Source: an uncultured Clostridium sp.
GTDB lineage: Bacteria > Bacillota > Clostridia > TANB77 > CAG-508
Length of the DNA stretch: 6,048 nucleotides
Assembly: GCA_900556975.1 (NCBI GenBank)
Contig: USQZ01000068.1
Span: forward strand, 1 to 6,048
Direction: 5' to 3'
Position 1 is the first letter of the stretch. Every line of letters begins with the position of its first letter. This document shows positions 1 to 6,048 of the stretch, one piece after another. The notes below the pieces were generated by a model that worked only from the letters and a program-made list of their open reading frames with translations, ran no database searches and was not told the origin of the DNA. The position numbers and the translations under genes were made by a program.

Positions 1-60
1 TAGGGAAAAACTTTCAAACTGCGCGTCACTCAAAAACCAAATATAATATTTTCTTTTTCT

Positions 61-93
61 ATAATTAATAAAGGGACTACTGATTGTAGCCCC
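61..93 (-). terminator. Rho-independent terminator after spoVS
   Basis: Six nt after the spoVS stop, the minus strand reads GGGGCTAC (93-86), loop AATCA, GTAGTCCC (80-73): an eight-pair stem with one G-U pair, followed by the T-rich tract TTTATTAATTAT (72-61). Read on the plus strand, the G-U becomes an A-C mismatch, so the structure is better suited to stopping minus-strand transcription. The T tract is interrupted by A residues, so efficiency may be moderate. Confidence 0.75.
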
Positions 94-99
94 TAAAAT

Positions 100-363
100 T
101 TATTTTCTTGATTCAATTATAAGCTTTATTCCGGTCCTATCTTCACCTTCTACTTGAACCTCCGCAAAAGCTGGTATGCAAATTAGGTCAACTCCTGATG
201 GTGCAACAAACCCTCTGGCTATTGCAACCGCCTTTATAGCTTGATTTAAAGCTCCTGCTCCTATTGCTTGCATTTCTGCTTTTGTAGTTTCCTTTACTAA
301 TCCAGCAATTGCTCCTGCAACTGAATTTGGATTTGATTTTGATGAAATTTTTAAAACTTCCAT
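100..363 (-). CDS. spoVS: Stage V sporulation protein S (SpoVS)
   Basis: SpoVS is a small Alba-fold-like protein needed in Bacillus for progress past stage V (spore coat and cortex); loss also affects septation. It probably binds nucleic acid, but the molecular target is not settled. The start at 363 gives 87 residues beginning MEVLKISSKSNPNSVAGA, in line with the 86-residue Bacillus protein. The core AIGAGALNQAIKAVAIAR (33-50) followed by GFVAPSGVDLICIPAF (51-66) is almost unchanged from Bacillus, an extreme level of conservation. A longer frame reaching position 402 would add 13 residues (MSMLQIKKIGGQK) that are simply the translated leader and ribosome binding site, so I reject it. AGGAGG at 371-376 is seven nt upstream. 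The gene lies 130 nt after ymdB, has its own candidate promoter, and is followed directly by a terminator. Confidence 0.96.
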   Translation of the reverse strand: MEVLKISSKSNPNSVAGAIAGLVKETTKAEMQAIGAGALNQAIKAVAIARGFVAPSGVDLICIPAFAEVQVEGEDRTGIKLIIESRK

Positions 364-370
364 TTTTTGG

Positions 371-376
371 CCTCCT
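371..376 (-). promoter_or_regulatory. Ribosome binding site of spoVS (AGGAGG), decides start at 363
   Basis: A perfect AGGAGG on the minus strand stands seven nt before the ATG at 363. It falls inside the coding sequence that the longer frame from 402 would need, so it fixes the shorter, family-typical start. Confidence 0.85.
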
Positions 377-407
377 ATTTTTTTTATTTGTAACATTGAC
401 ATATACT

Positions 408-436
408 TTTATATAACATTGTTATTCGATTGTCTA
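408..436 (-). promoter_or_regulatory. Candidate sigma-A-type promoter for spoVS
   Basis: On the minus strand, TAGACA (431-436; five of six to TTGACA) is followed after exactly 17 nt by TATAAA (408-413; five of six to TATAAT). A start site around 400 would give a leader of about 35-40 nt before the spoVS ATG. In B. subtilis spoVS is driven by sigma-H. A GAAT core with fitting flanks (minus strand ATCGAATAA, about 422-430) lies in the spacer and resembles a sigma-H -10 element, but I see no AGGA-type -35 at the right distance. The sigma-A reading is therefore the better supported, on sequence match alone; in so AT-rich a gap chance matches are possible. Confidence 0.5.
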
Positions 437-493
437 TAGATTTATGGCAAAAACTGGAATAATCGTATGACCGCTTTTTATGTTTTTCGACAT

Positions 494-1267
494 TTATTCT
501 ATATTTATTCTTTTTACATTTATTGGTCGACACGTTTCATCATTTATTTCAAATATGCAACCGTTCAATTTTGCTTCACCATCTGCAATTTTATATCTTT
601 CTGGTAATGATGTTAAAAATCTTTTTTTAGAAACTTCAACACTCATTCCTATAACAGATTCTTTGGGTCCTGTCATTCCTAAATCTGTTATATATGCTGT
701 TCCGTTTTTCATAATTCTTTCATCAGCTGTTTGAACATGAGTATGTGTACCGAATACAGCTGTTACTTTTCCATCTAATAAATATCCTAATGCTAATTTT
801 TCTGCTGTTGCTTCTGCATGGAAATCTATGAATATCATATCTACGGTATCTTTTATTTTATCTACTATTTCTTCTGCTGTTATAAATGGGTTTTCACTTA
901 ACACATTCATAGTTACTCTACCTATTAAATTTATAACAGCAATTTTCTTTCCTTTACATTCAAAAATTTGATATCCTTTTCCTGGATTATTCTTTGGATA
1001 ATTTGCTGGTCTGATAAGTTTTGGATTATCTATAAAATTGAATATATCTTTTTTTGCCCATGTGTGATTTCCCATTGTTATGCAATCTACATTTAGTCTT
1101 AATAATGCTTGGAATGCTTTTTCAGTTATTCCCATTCCTTCAGCAACGTTTTCTGCATTTACTATACAGAAATCTATATTTTCATCGTCTTTTATTCTTT
1201 TATATTCTTTTTCTAATTTCTTTAATCCAGCTGTTCCTATTAAATCTCCTACTGCAAGAACTTTCAT
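494..1267 (-). CDS. ymdB: YmdB-type metallophosphoesterase / 2',3'-cyclic nucleotide phosphodiesterase (TIGR00282 family)
   Basis: In B. subtilis YmdB is a dimetal phosphodiesterase acting on 2',3'-cyclic nucleotides and affecting biofilm and motility gene expression; its substrate here is unproven. Starting at the ATG at 1267 the protein has 257 residues and begins MKVLAVGD. All expected metal ligands fall at the same numbers as in the Bacillus protein: Asp8, Glu39 (in NAEN), Asn67 and His68 (GNHTW), His150 (IDFHAEATAEK), and His175 and His177 (GTHTHVQTAD). The exact agreement of numbering supports this start. Two further in-frame ATGs at 1276 and 1273 lie against or within three nt of the ribosome binding site and are less likely. 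The late motif ITDLGMTGP is also present. The gene is 41 nt downstream of dprA and precedes spoVS, as it does in Bacillus, where rny rather than dprA lies upstream. Confidence 0.94.
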   Translation of the reverse strand: MKVLAVGDLIGTAGLKKLEKEYKRIKDDENIDFCIVNAENVAEGMGITEKAFQALLRLNVDCITMGNHTWAKKDIFNFIDNPKLIRPANYPKNNPGKGYQIFECKGKKIAVINLIGRVTMNVLSENPFITAEEIVDKIKDTVDMIFIDFHAEATAEKLALGYLLDGKVTAVFGTHTHVQTADERIMKNGTAYITDLGMTGPKESVIGMSVEVSKKRFLTSLPERYKIADGEAKLNGCIFEINDETCRPINVKRINIE

Positions 1268-1275
1268 TTTCATCA

Positions 1276-1281
1276 TCCTTT
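1276..1281 (-). promoter_or_regulatory. Ribosome binding site of ymdB (AAAGGA), decides start at 1267
   Basis: AAAGGA on the minus strand lies eight nt before the ATG at 1267, overlaps by one base the ATG that begins at 1276, and is only two nt from the one at 1273. The spacing and the family N-terminus (MKVLAVGD) both pick 1267. Confidence 0.65.
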
Positions 1282-1308
1282 CTTTTTACTGACTCTTTTA
1301 AGATAATA

Positions 1309-2160
1309 CTATAAATCTGTTATATCTTCAAGTGAGTTTACTAAAATTGCTCCGTCTTTTATTAATTCATTTGTTCCTTCAGATCTAGTGCTAGTTATGT
1401 TTCCTGGTACTGCATATACCGTTTTCCCTTGTTCAATTGCAAAATTTGCAGTTATCATTGTTCCGCTTTTTCTGCTTGCTTCTGTTATTAATATTTTATC
1501 TGATATTCCACTTATTAATCTATTTCTTGCCGGAAAATATTCTGGAATTGGTTTTGTATCTATACCATATTCTGATAAGATTAAGCCATTTTGTTCTAAG
1601 ATTTTATTGTACAATCTTTTATTTTCTTCTGGATATACATAATTAACACCTGAACCAAGTATTGCTATTGTGCTTCCTTTAGCTGTTAATGTCCCTTTAT
1701 GTGCATAACTGTCTATTCCTTTTGCCATTCCACTAACTATTGTATAATCCTTTTTAGCTAGCATATAGCTCAATTTTTGAGTTACTATTTTTCCATACTC
1801 AGAACAATTTCTTGAACCTACAATTGATATCTTTTTTAAACTTTTTAAAAGTTTGGTATTTCCTTTTGCATATAATAATATTGGTTTATCATAGATTCTA
1901 TGCAAGTTTTTGGGATATTCCTTGTCCATAATTGTTATTAGTTTTATATTTTCTTTTTCTATTTGATTTAGAATTTTTTCCGCTTCTTGCCTTTTCTCTA
2001 TATTCATTATTTTTCTTATAATTTCTTCTGAGTTTGTATACTCTCTTAATTGTTTTTCTGTTAAATTAAAAATCTTTTGTGGTGTTCCTATTATTTGTAT
2101 TAATTGTAATTTTTCTATTGGCTTAAAATCTAAAATTGAGAGCCAAATTAAGTAGATCAT
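1309..2160 (-). CDS. dprA: DNA-processing protein DprA (Smf), short form without winged-helix tail
   Basis: DprA binds incoming single-stranded DNA and loads RecA during transformation; its wide occurrence in non-competent bacteria suggests further recombination roles. With the ATG at 2160 the protein has 283 residues. Residues 1 to ~75 form the N-terminal helical, SAM/HhH-like part (LIQIIGTPQKIF). The extended Rossmann domain follows with IVGSRNCSEYG (113-123), IVSGMAKGIDSYAH (141-154), ILGSGVNYVYPEEN (167-180), YFPARNRLISGISD (208-221), SGTMITA (232-238), VPGN (251-254) and EGTNELI. The protein stops right after this domain, so the C-terminal winged helix found in many ~360-residue DprA proteins is absent; pneumococcal DprA is similarly short. 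A TTG at 2169 is in frame, but AAAGGA at 2171-2176 is one nt from that TTG and 10 nt from the ATG, so I chose the ATG. A TGA lies in frame just upstream of the TTG. It follows folD by 72 nt. Confidence 0.93.
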   Translation of the reverse strand: MIYLIWLSILDFKPIEKLQLIQIIGTPQKIFNLTEKQLREYTNSEEIIRKIMNIEKRQEAEKILNQIEKENIKLITIMDKEYPKNLHRIYDKPILLYAKGNTKLLKSLKKISIVGSRNCSEYGKIVTQKLSYMLAKKDYTIVSGMAKGIDSYAHKGTLTAKGSTIAILGSGVNYVYPEENKRLYNKILEQNGLILSEYGIDTKPIPEYFPARNRLISGISDKILITEASRKSGTMITANFAIEQGKTVYAVPGNITSTRSEGTNELIKDGAILVNSLEDITDL

Positions 2161-2170
2161 ATCTTTCAAA

Positions 2171-2176
2171 TCCTTT
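2171..2176 (-). promoter_or_regulatory. Ribosome binding site of dprA (AAAGGA), decides start at 2160
   Basis: AAAGGA on the minus strand is 10 nt from the ATG at 2160 but only one nt from the in-frame TTG at 2169. The spacing favours ATG, which shortens the protein by three residues (Leu/Met-Lys-Asp). Confidence 0.6.
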
Positions 2177-2232
2177 CACTTTTATTTGGCCCTCAATATT
2201 ATTTTTTAGAAAGTTTCTATACTTCCTTTTTC

Positions 2233-3081
2233 CTAATTTTTATTTTGCATCTTAGCTGCTTTTACAACATTATTCATAAGCATAGCTATTGTCATTGGTC
2301 CAACTCCTCCTGGAACTGGTGTTATGTAGCTTGCTTTTTTACTTACGTTTTCGAAATCAACGTCGCCTTTTAGTTTACCTTCTTCTGTTCTATTTATTCC
2401 GACATCAATAACTACTGCACCTTCTTTAACCATGTCTGCCTTTACAAATTCAGCTTTTCCAATTGCAGCTACTAATATATCTGCTCTTTTTGTGATTTCT
2501 GCTAAATTCTTTGTTCTTGAATGACATATTGTTACTGTTGCATTTTTATTTAATAAACAATGGCTCATTGGTTTTCCAACTATGTTGCTTCTTCCTATTA
2601 CAACTGCATTCTTCCCCTCTAAATCAATGTTATATGCTTCAAACATTCTCATTATTCCATATGGTGTACATGATACAAATGTGTCTTGCCCTAATACTAA
2701 TTTACCAACGTTTACTGGATGAAATCCATCAACATCTTTTTCTGGTGATATTTTTCTAAATGCTTCATTTATATCTAATCCATCTGGAATAGGACTTTGT
2801 AACAATATACCGTTTATATCTTCTTGCTTATTTAATTTATCAATTAAATTTAATAGTTCACTTTGCTCTGTAGTTGCAGGTAATAAATACTCCTCAAATT
2901 CTATTCCCACTTCATCACATGCTCTACTTTTATTTCGTACATATATTTGTGATGCACTATTATTTCCAACCATAATTACTGCTAATTTTGGATTAATTCC
3001 ATTTCCCTTTAGTTCTTCAACTTCTAGCCTTAAATTTTCTCTTGTAGTTTTAGCTAATTTTTTTCCATCAATTATTTCCAT
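2233..3081 (-). CDS. folD: Bifunctional methylenetetrahydrofolate dehydrogenase / methenyltetrahydrofolate cyclohydrolase FolD
   Basis: This cytosolic enzyme interconverts 5,10-methylene-, 5,10-methenyl- and 10-formyl-tetrahydrofolate using NADP(H), supplying one-carbon units for purines and formyl-Met. The 282 residues are full length for the family. The catalytic domain shows SQIYVRNK with Tyr47 and Lys51, the proton-transfer pair; LLQSPIPDG with Gln95; and KDVDGFHPVNVG with Asp118. These align with E. coli Tyr50, Lys54, Gln98 and Asp121. The nucleotide-binding domain follows with VVIGRSNIVGKP (160-171) and HSRT. The C-terminal signature ITPVPGGVGPMT (253-264) closes the active site. The ATG has AGGAG (3088-3092) six nt upstream. 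It begins 19 nt after uppP. No frameshift or missing key residue is seen. Confidence 0.97.
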   Translation of the reverse strand: MEIIDGKKLAKTTRENLRLEVEELKGNGINPKLAVIMVGNNSASQIYVRNKSRACDEVGIEFEEYLLPATTEQSELLNLIDKLNKQEDINGILLQSPIPDGLDINEAFRKISPEKDVDGFHPVNVGKLVLGQDTFVSCTPYGIMRMFEAYNIDLEGKNAVVIGRSNIVGKPMSHCLLNKNATVTICHSRTKNLAEITKRADILVAAIGKAEFVKADMVKEGAVVIDVGINRTEEGKLKGDVDFENVSKKASYITPVPGGVGPMTIAMLMNNVVKAAKMQNKN

Positions 3082-3100
3082 TCTTTTCTCCTTGTTATTT

Positions 3101-3898
3101 TTAATGCATCATTCTAACAAAAAATGTTATATAAACAACTATACCTAGCAAAACTCTATAAATTGCAAAAACTTTAAAACTTCTTTTTTTAATAAATTCC
3201 ATTAAAAATTTAATTACTACTAATCCAACAAGAAAACTTGTTAATACTCCTGCAAAAAATGCAACTGAAAATTGAAAATCAAATATTTTTAAAACTGTTG
3301 CTGCAAAAACAATAGGTGTAGATAATAAAAATGTGTATTTTGCAACGCTTTCTCTATCTACTCTTAAAGCTCTTCCTACAGTTATTGTAGCTCCTGATCT
3401 TGAAACACCTGGAATGAATGCTAATACTTGTGAAATACCTATTAAAAATGCTTGTTTAAAAGTCATATTTTCATAAGATACTTCTGATTTTGATTTTTTA
3501 TCAACAACATATAATAAAATACCCATTACTATTAATGCTGTTGCAACTATTAATGGTTGCTTTAAATATCCCTCTAAGTAATGTTCAAATATCAATCCTA
3601 TAATTCCTGCTGGTATTGTCGCTGCAACTATATACCAGAAAATTCTTCCTTCTGTTGAATCTTCTTTTTTAAATACTTTGTTAAATCCACCTTTAATTAA
3701 ATTTATCCAATCCTTAAAGAAAAATATGCAAATTGCCAATAATGTTCCAAAATGTAATGCAATATCAAAAGAATCTGATATTGTCCATTTAAAAAAGAAT
3801 TCTGATAATAAATATAAATGTGCTGAACTTGATACTGGTAATAATTCAGTCAATCCTTGAACAGCGCCCAATATTATTGCTTCTACTACTTCTGTCAT
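3101..3898 (-). CDS. uppP: Undecaprenyl-diphosphatase UppP (BacA family)
   Basis: This integral membrane phosphatase converts undecaprenyl pyrophosphate to undecaprenyl phosphate, recycling the lipid carrier for peptidoglycan and other wall polymers; overexpression of the family gives bacitracin resistance. The 265 residues are mostly hydrophobic helices. The two family signatures are present: QGLTELLPVSSSAHL (residues 14-28), with Glu18, Ser24 and His27 in the catalytic positions, and PGVSRSGAT (163-171) with Arg167. The first acidic position of the (E/Q)xxxE motif is Gln14 rather than Glu, and the usual SSxGH reads SSSAH; both look like tolerated family variation rather than damage. The start ATG has AAAGGAG (3909-3915) 10 nt upstream. 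The gene sits 18 nt after dpaA and 19 nt before folD, so it is almost certainly in the same operon. In B. subtilis this activity is needed for sporulation as well as growth, which fits the dpaA neighbour. Confidence 0.95.
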   Translation of the reverse strand: MTEVVEAIILGAVQGLTELLPVSSSAHLYLLSEFFFKWTISDSFDIALHFGTLLAICIFFFKDWINLIKGGFNKVFKKEDSTEGRIFWYIVAATIPAGIIGLIFEHYLEGYLKQPLIVATALIVMGILLYVVDKKSKSEVSYENMTFKQAFLIGISQVLAFIPGVSRSGATITVGRALRVDRESVAKYTFLLSTPIVFAATVLKIFDFQFSVAFFAGVLTSFLVGLVVIKFLMEFIKKRSFKVFAIYRVLLGIVVYITFFVRMMH

Positions 3899-3916
3899 TT
3901 TTTACTTTCTCCTTTG

Positions 3917-4792
3917 TTATATTTCTTTTAATATATGATATAAAGTTTCCTTTATAAACTCAGCTGATGTCATTGGTGCTACTCTTCCAGGTAATGAAAG
4001 TGCCCAAATCATTTTCAATCCCATTCTTCTAGCTGCACTTCTATCAACGCCTCCTGGATTTGAAGATAAATCAATTATTGTACATTCTTTTTTTACATTG
4101 CGTAATCTATTTTCATCCAATATTTGAAATGGAATTGTATTTATTATTATGTCATAATTTCCAAGTTCACCATCTAAATCGCTTAAGTGAATTGGATTAT
4201 ATCCATATGCTTTTATCCATGCAATATCTGAATCTTTTCTAGCTTCGCATGAAACTTTTGCACCTATTCCATCTAACATTTTTGCTAGAACTTTTCCAAC
4301 TCTTCCAAATCCCATTATAAGTATATTGCTACCATGTATTGTTCTTTGTGTGTTCTCCATTGCAATTTGGATTGTTCCTTCTGCTGTAGCTATTGTATTT
4401 AATACAACTAGCTCTTCACGTTTTAGTAAATCTATATATTTTATATTTCCTTCTTGTAATTTCTCAATTGTTTTTTCTGATAGTTTACCAGCAAAAAACA
4501 TTTTATTTTTGTTTGACATTTCTGTTACTAGTTCATCTATTGGTATTTTCTCATCAGAAAATGGTGCACTAATATTTTCAGAATCATTTGTCATAGGAAG
4601 TGGCCCTATAATTATTTCTGAGCTTCCTACAAGTTCTGCCAAACTTGCACATCTTTTGATATTTTCTTTTTCCTCTAAGTCTTCAGAATTTTCTAATCCA
4701 TATGTATATATTAAAAAGTCATCTTTAGCCAATAGATCAATTAAATTGACTATTCTTAAATCTCCTCCAATAATGGATACTGTTTTATACAT
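3917..4792 (-). CDS. dpaA: Dipicolinate synthase subunit A (DpaA/SpoVFA)
   Basis: In Bacillus this protein, with the flavoprotein-like subunit DpaB (SpoVFB), converts a dihydrodipicolinate-pathway intermediate to dipicolinic acid in the mother cell; the product is loaded into the spore core and gives heat resistance. The 291-residue length fits the family. The N-terminus has the IIGGDLR motif (residues 7-13). The middle has TAEGTIQIAM (137-145 region) and TIHGS before a Rossmann nucleotide-binding loop GFGRVG (161-166). The C-terminal part has INTIP, DLSSNPGGVD (241-250) and LPGRVAPMTSAEF (267-279), all placed as in B. subtilis SpoVFA. The ATG has AGGAG seven nt upstream (4800-4804). It lies 15 nt after the TPR gene and 18 nt before uppP. 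The usual partner dpaB does not follow it; uppP does. No separate mother-cell promoter can be seen in the 15-nt gap, so its timing must come from further upstream or from inside the TPR gene. Confidence 0.93.
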   Translation of the reverse strand: MYKTVSIIGGDLRIVNLIDLLAKDDFLIYTYGLENSEDLEEKENIKRCASLAELVGSSEIIIGPLPMTNDSENISAPFSDEKIPIDELVTEMSNKNKMFFAGKLSEKTIEKLQEGNIKYIDLLKREELVVLNTIATAEGTIQIAMENTQRTIHGSNILIMGFGRVGKVLAKMLDGIGAKVSCEARKDSDIAWIKAYGYNPIHLSDLDGELGNYDIIINTIPFQILDENRLRNVKKECTIIDLSSNPGGVDRSAARRMGLKMIWALSLPGRVAPMTSAEFIKETLYHILKEI

Positions 4793-4807
4793 ATTTATTC
4801 TCCTTTT

Positions 4808-6048
4808 CTATAAAATATTTTCCTTTTGTTCATCTAAATCTTTTGTATTTTCTTCTTTTTCTTTTACTTCTTCTTGTCTAAATATTTCATCAACCTTTTT
4901 TGTTACTCTATTTTTTATTTCATTTTCGTTCATTCCACGAATTAATCCAACAGTTTCTTCAAGATATTTTTGAATTTCTTCATCTCTTTTATTTGGTTTC
5001 TTTATTTCTTTTTCTTCCATCTTAACTGAAACTGTTAAATATTCTTTTATTGGTTGAAACATTTTGTCTTTTGAAATAATTTGTAAATAAGAGTCATCTA
5101 TTTCGATTGCTTTGTTTGCAAATATTATTGCTTTATCTTTTTCTTGTTTTATAAGATATATTTTGGCTAATTGATAATATGCTTTAGCTTCTAATTCTTC
5201 TGACATTAAGCATTCTACCAATTCTTTTTCAGCCTCTTCTAAATCTTCTTCCATTAATGCAATTTGAGCTAAACTATATTTTGCACTATATAACTTGTGA
5301 TTGATATCAGCTGCTTTATCATAACATTCTTTTGCACTTGCAAAATCATTTAGTCTTGTATATGCAATTCCTAAGCTATAATAAAGTTCATAGTCGGCTG
5401 GTCTATATTTTAATGCATCTTGATATACACTAACAGCTTCTTTAAATCTGTTTTCTTTACATAGTAAATCACCTAAAAGAAGTGTAGCATTATAATATTC
5501 TGGTTTGTTTTCTAACAGATTTCCAAGCATAGTTATAGCATCATTTTCTCTTCCAAGCTCATGAAGTAACTCGGCTATTCTATAATATGAATCATAATCT
5601 CTTTTATTCGCATCGACTGCTTTTACATATTCATCTATTGCCTTTCTTGTTCCACCTTCTTTTTCATAAATCTTAGCTAATAACAAATGTCCTTTATATG
5701 TATCAGGATATTTATTAATTAAATTCAGTAATGCTGTTTTGGCAGCTTTTCTATCTCCTAATAGTAATAAAACTCTTGCCCATAATATTGATAAAATCTC
5801 AGAAAAATTATTGCCTACATATTCGTATAAAATTACTATTGTTGGTAATATTATTGCTATTAAATACATAATAACTTTTAAAGTTCCTGACGTGAATGGA
5901 CCTCCTATTAGTAATTCTAAAAAATTTAGTCCTATTCCAATTGCTTCTAATACTAATATAAAAACATAATTTGTATCATTTTTTCTAATAAGTTTTGAAA
6001 AAATAATTATAAATAAAGAAAATGCTAATATATTAAATATGAATTTTT
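4808..6048 (-). CDS. Membrane-anchored tetratricopeptide-repeat protein, 5' end outside the window
   Basis: The first ATG in this frame is at 5869, but the frame stays open for 59 more codons to the window edge with no ATG, GTG or TTG, and no well-spaced ribosome binding site precedes 5869. I therefore call the gene partial, with 412 residues visible. Those 59 residues hold two hydrophobic segments (visible residues about 1-20 and 27-47), and a third spans about 55-77 across the internal Met. Six to seven TPR units follow (about 90-319), seen as 34-residue periods with the usual small and aromatic positions, for example LLLAKIYEKEG and YYSLGIAYTRLNDF. The last ~70 residues are highly charged, rich in Lys and Glu, and probably helical or coiled coil. 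By family, TPRs bind protein partners, so a membrane-tethered scaffold with a cytoplasmic TPR domain is a reasonable inference, but the partner is unknown. It ends 15 nt before dpaA and is probably co-transcribed with it. I do not recognise a named family. Confidence 0.85.
   Translation of the reverse strand, partial: KFIFNILAFSLFIIIFSKLIRKNDTNYVFILVLEAIGIGLNFLELLIGGPFTSGTLKVIMYLIAIILPTIVILYEYVGNNFSEILSILWARVLLLLGDRKAAKTALLNLINKYPDTYKGHLLLAKIYEKEGGTRKAIDEYVKAVDANKRDYDSYYRIAELLHELGRENDAITMLGNLLENKPEYYNATLLLGDLLCKENRFKEAVSVYQDALKYRPADYELYYSLGIAYTRLNDFASAKECYDKAADINHKLYSAKYSLAQIALMEEDLEEAEKELVECLMSEELEAKAYYQLAKIYLIKQEKDKAIIFANKAIEIDDSYLQIISKDKMFQPIKEYLTVSVKMEEKEIKKPNKRDEEIQKYLEETVGLIRGMNENEIKNRVTKKVDEIFRQEEVKEKEENTKDLDEQKENIL

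Noticed and set aside
364..402. 13-residue N-terminal extension of SpoVS from an ATG at 402
   Set aside because: It translates straight through a perfect AGGAGG placed correctly for the ATG at 363, and known SpoVS proteins begin at the MEVLK-type start.
449..487. Inverted repeat AAAAAC...GTTTTT after ymdB, considered as a terminator
   Set aside because: It has six mostly A-T pairs around a loop of more than 25 nt with mismatched inner bases; too weak to stop transcription.
480..734. Plus-strand open frame of 84 codons, and similar small ones at 1054-1314, 1388-1646 and 2511-2759
   Set aside because: All are antisense to conserved genes, have low-complexity hydrophobic translations, and show no family motif.
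2207..2219. Perfect 13-nt palindrome TAGAAAGTTTCTA in the folD-dprA gap, considered as a terminator or operator
   Set aside because: The stem is only about five A/T-rich pairs with a three-base loop and no T tract on the minus strand. One small AT palindrome is expected by chance here.
4326..4973. 215-codon plus-strand open frame
   Set aside because: It lies antisense over dpaA and the end of the TPR gene, both well supported. Its Ser/Phe/Ile-rich translation is the mirror of AT-rich coding on the other strand.
5905..5911. AGGAGGT on the minus strand, considered as the ribosome binding site of a TPR gene starting at 5869
   Set aside because: It is about 35 nt from the ATG, far too distant, and no in-frame start codon follows at a usable spacing. 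It encodes Ile-Gly-Gly in the open frame.
1..6048. CRISPR arrays, tRNA or rRNA genes, insertion sequences, toxin-antitoxin pairs and riboswitches
   Set aside because: No regularly spaced repeats, cloverleaf or rRNA segments, transposase-like proteins or long structured leaders were seen; the longest intergenic gap is 130 nt.

Overview
The window is AT-rich and is read almost entirely from the minus strand. It contains seven recognisable genes, and their order in the direction of transcription is: a membrane-anchored TPR protein (cut by the right edge), dpaA/spoVFA, uppP, folD, dprA, ymdB and spoVS. Two dedicated endospore genes (dipicolinate synthase subunit A and SpoVS), strong AGGAGG-type ribosome binding sites and very low GC point to an endospore-forming member of the Firmicutes, most likely a Clostridia lineage. 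The genus cannot be named from this sequence.

Layout from right to left. At 6048-4808 a TPR protein begins outside the window. At 4792-3917 lies dpaA, at 3898-3101 uppP and at 3081-2233 folD. These four are separated by only 15-19 nt, which is typical of one polycistronic transcript. A 72-nt gap leads to dprA (2160-1309) and a 41-nt gap to ymdB (1267-494). A 130-nt gap then precedes spoVS (363-100). That gap carries a good sigma-A-like promoter (TAGACA, 17 nt, TATAAA) and a perfect AGGAGG, so spoVS probably has its own promoter in addition to any read-through. A hairpin terminator directly after the spoVS stop closes the cluster. The last ~60 bases on the left hold no supported gene.

The cluster mixes jobs. 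Sporulation is represented by dpaA, which makes the spore-core solute dipicolinic acid, and by spoVS. Cell-envelope supply is represented by uppP, which recycles the undecaprenyl carrier. The remainder are one-carbon metabolism (folD), DNA uptake and recombination (dprA), and a regulatory phosphodiesterase (ymdB). The ymdB-spoVS pair is also adjacent in Bacillus. The least understood member is the TPR protein, whose reading frame stays open past its first ATG to the window edge and adds two hydrophobic segments.

I found no mobile element, CRISPR array, tRNA or rRNA, and no sign of a wholly new system. The points most worth a second look are the truncated TPR membrane protein, the dpaA gene without an adjacent dpaB, the start-codon corrections for spoVS, ymdB and dprA, and the compositionally odd left edge.
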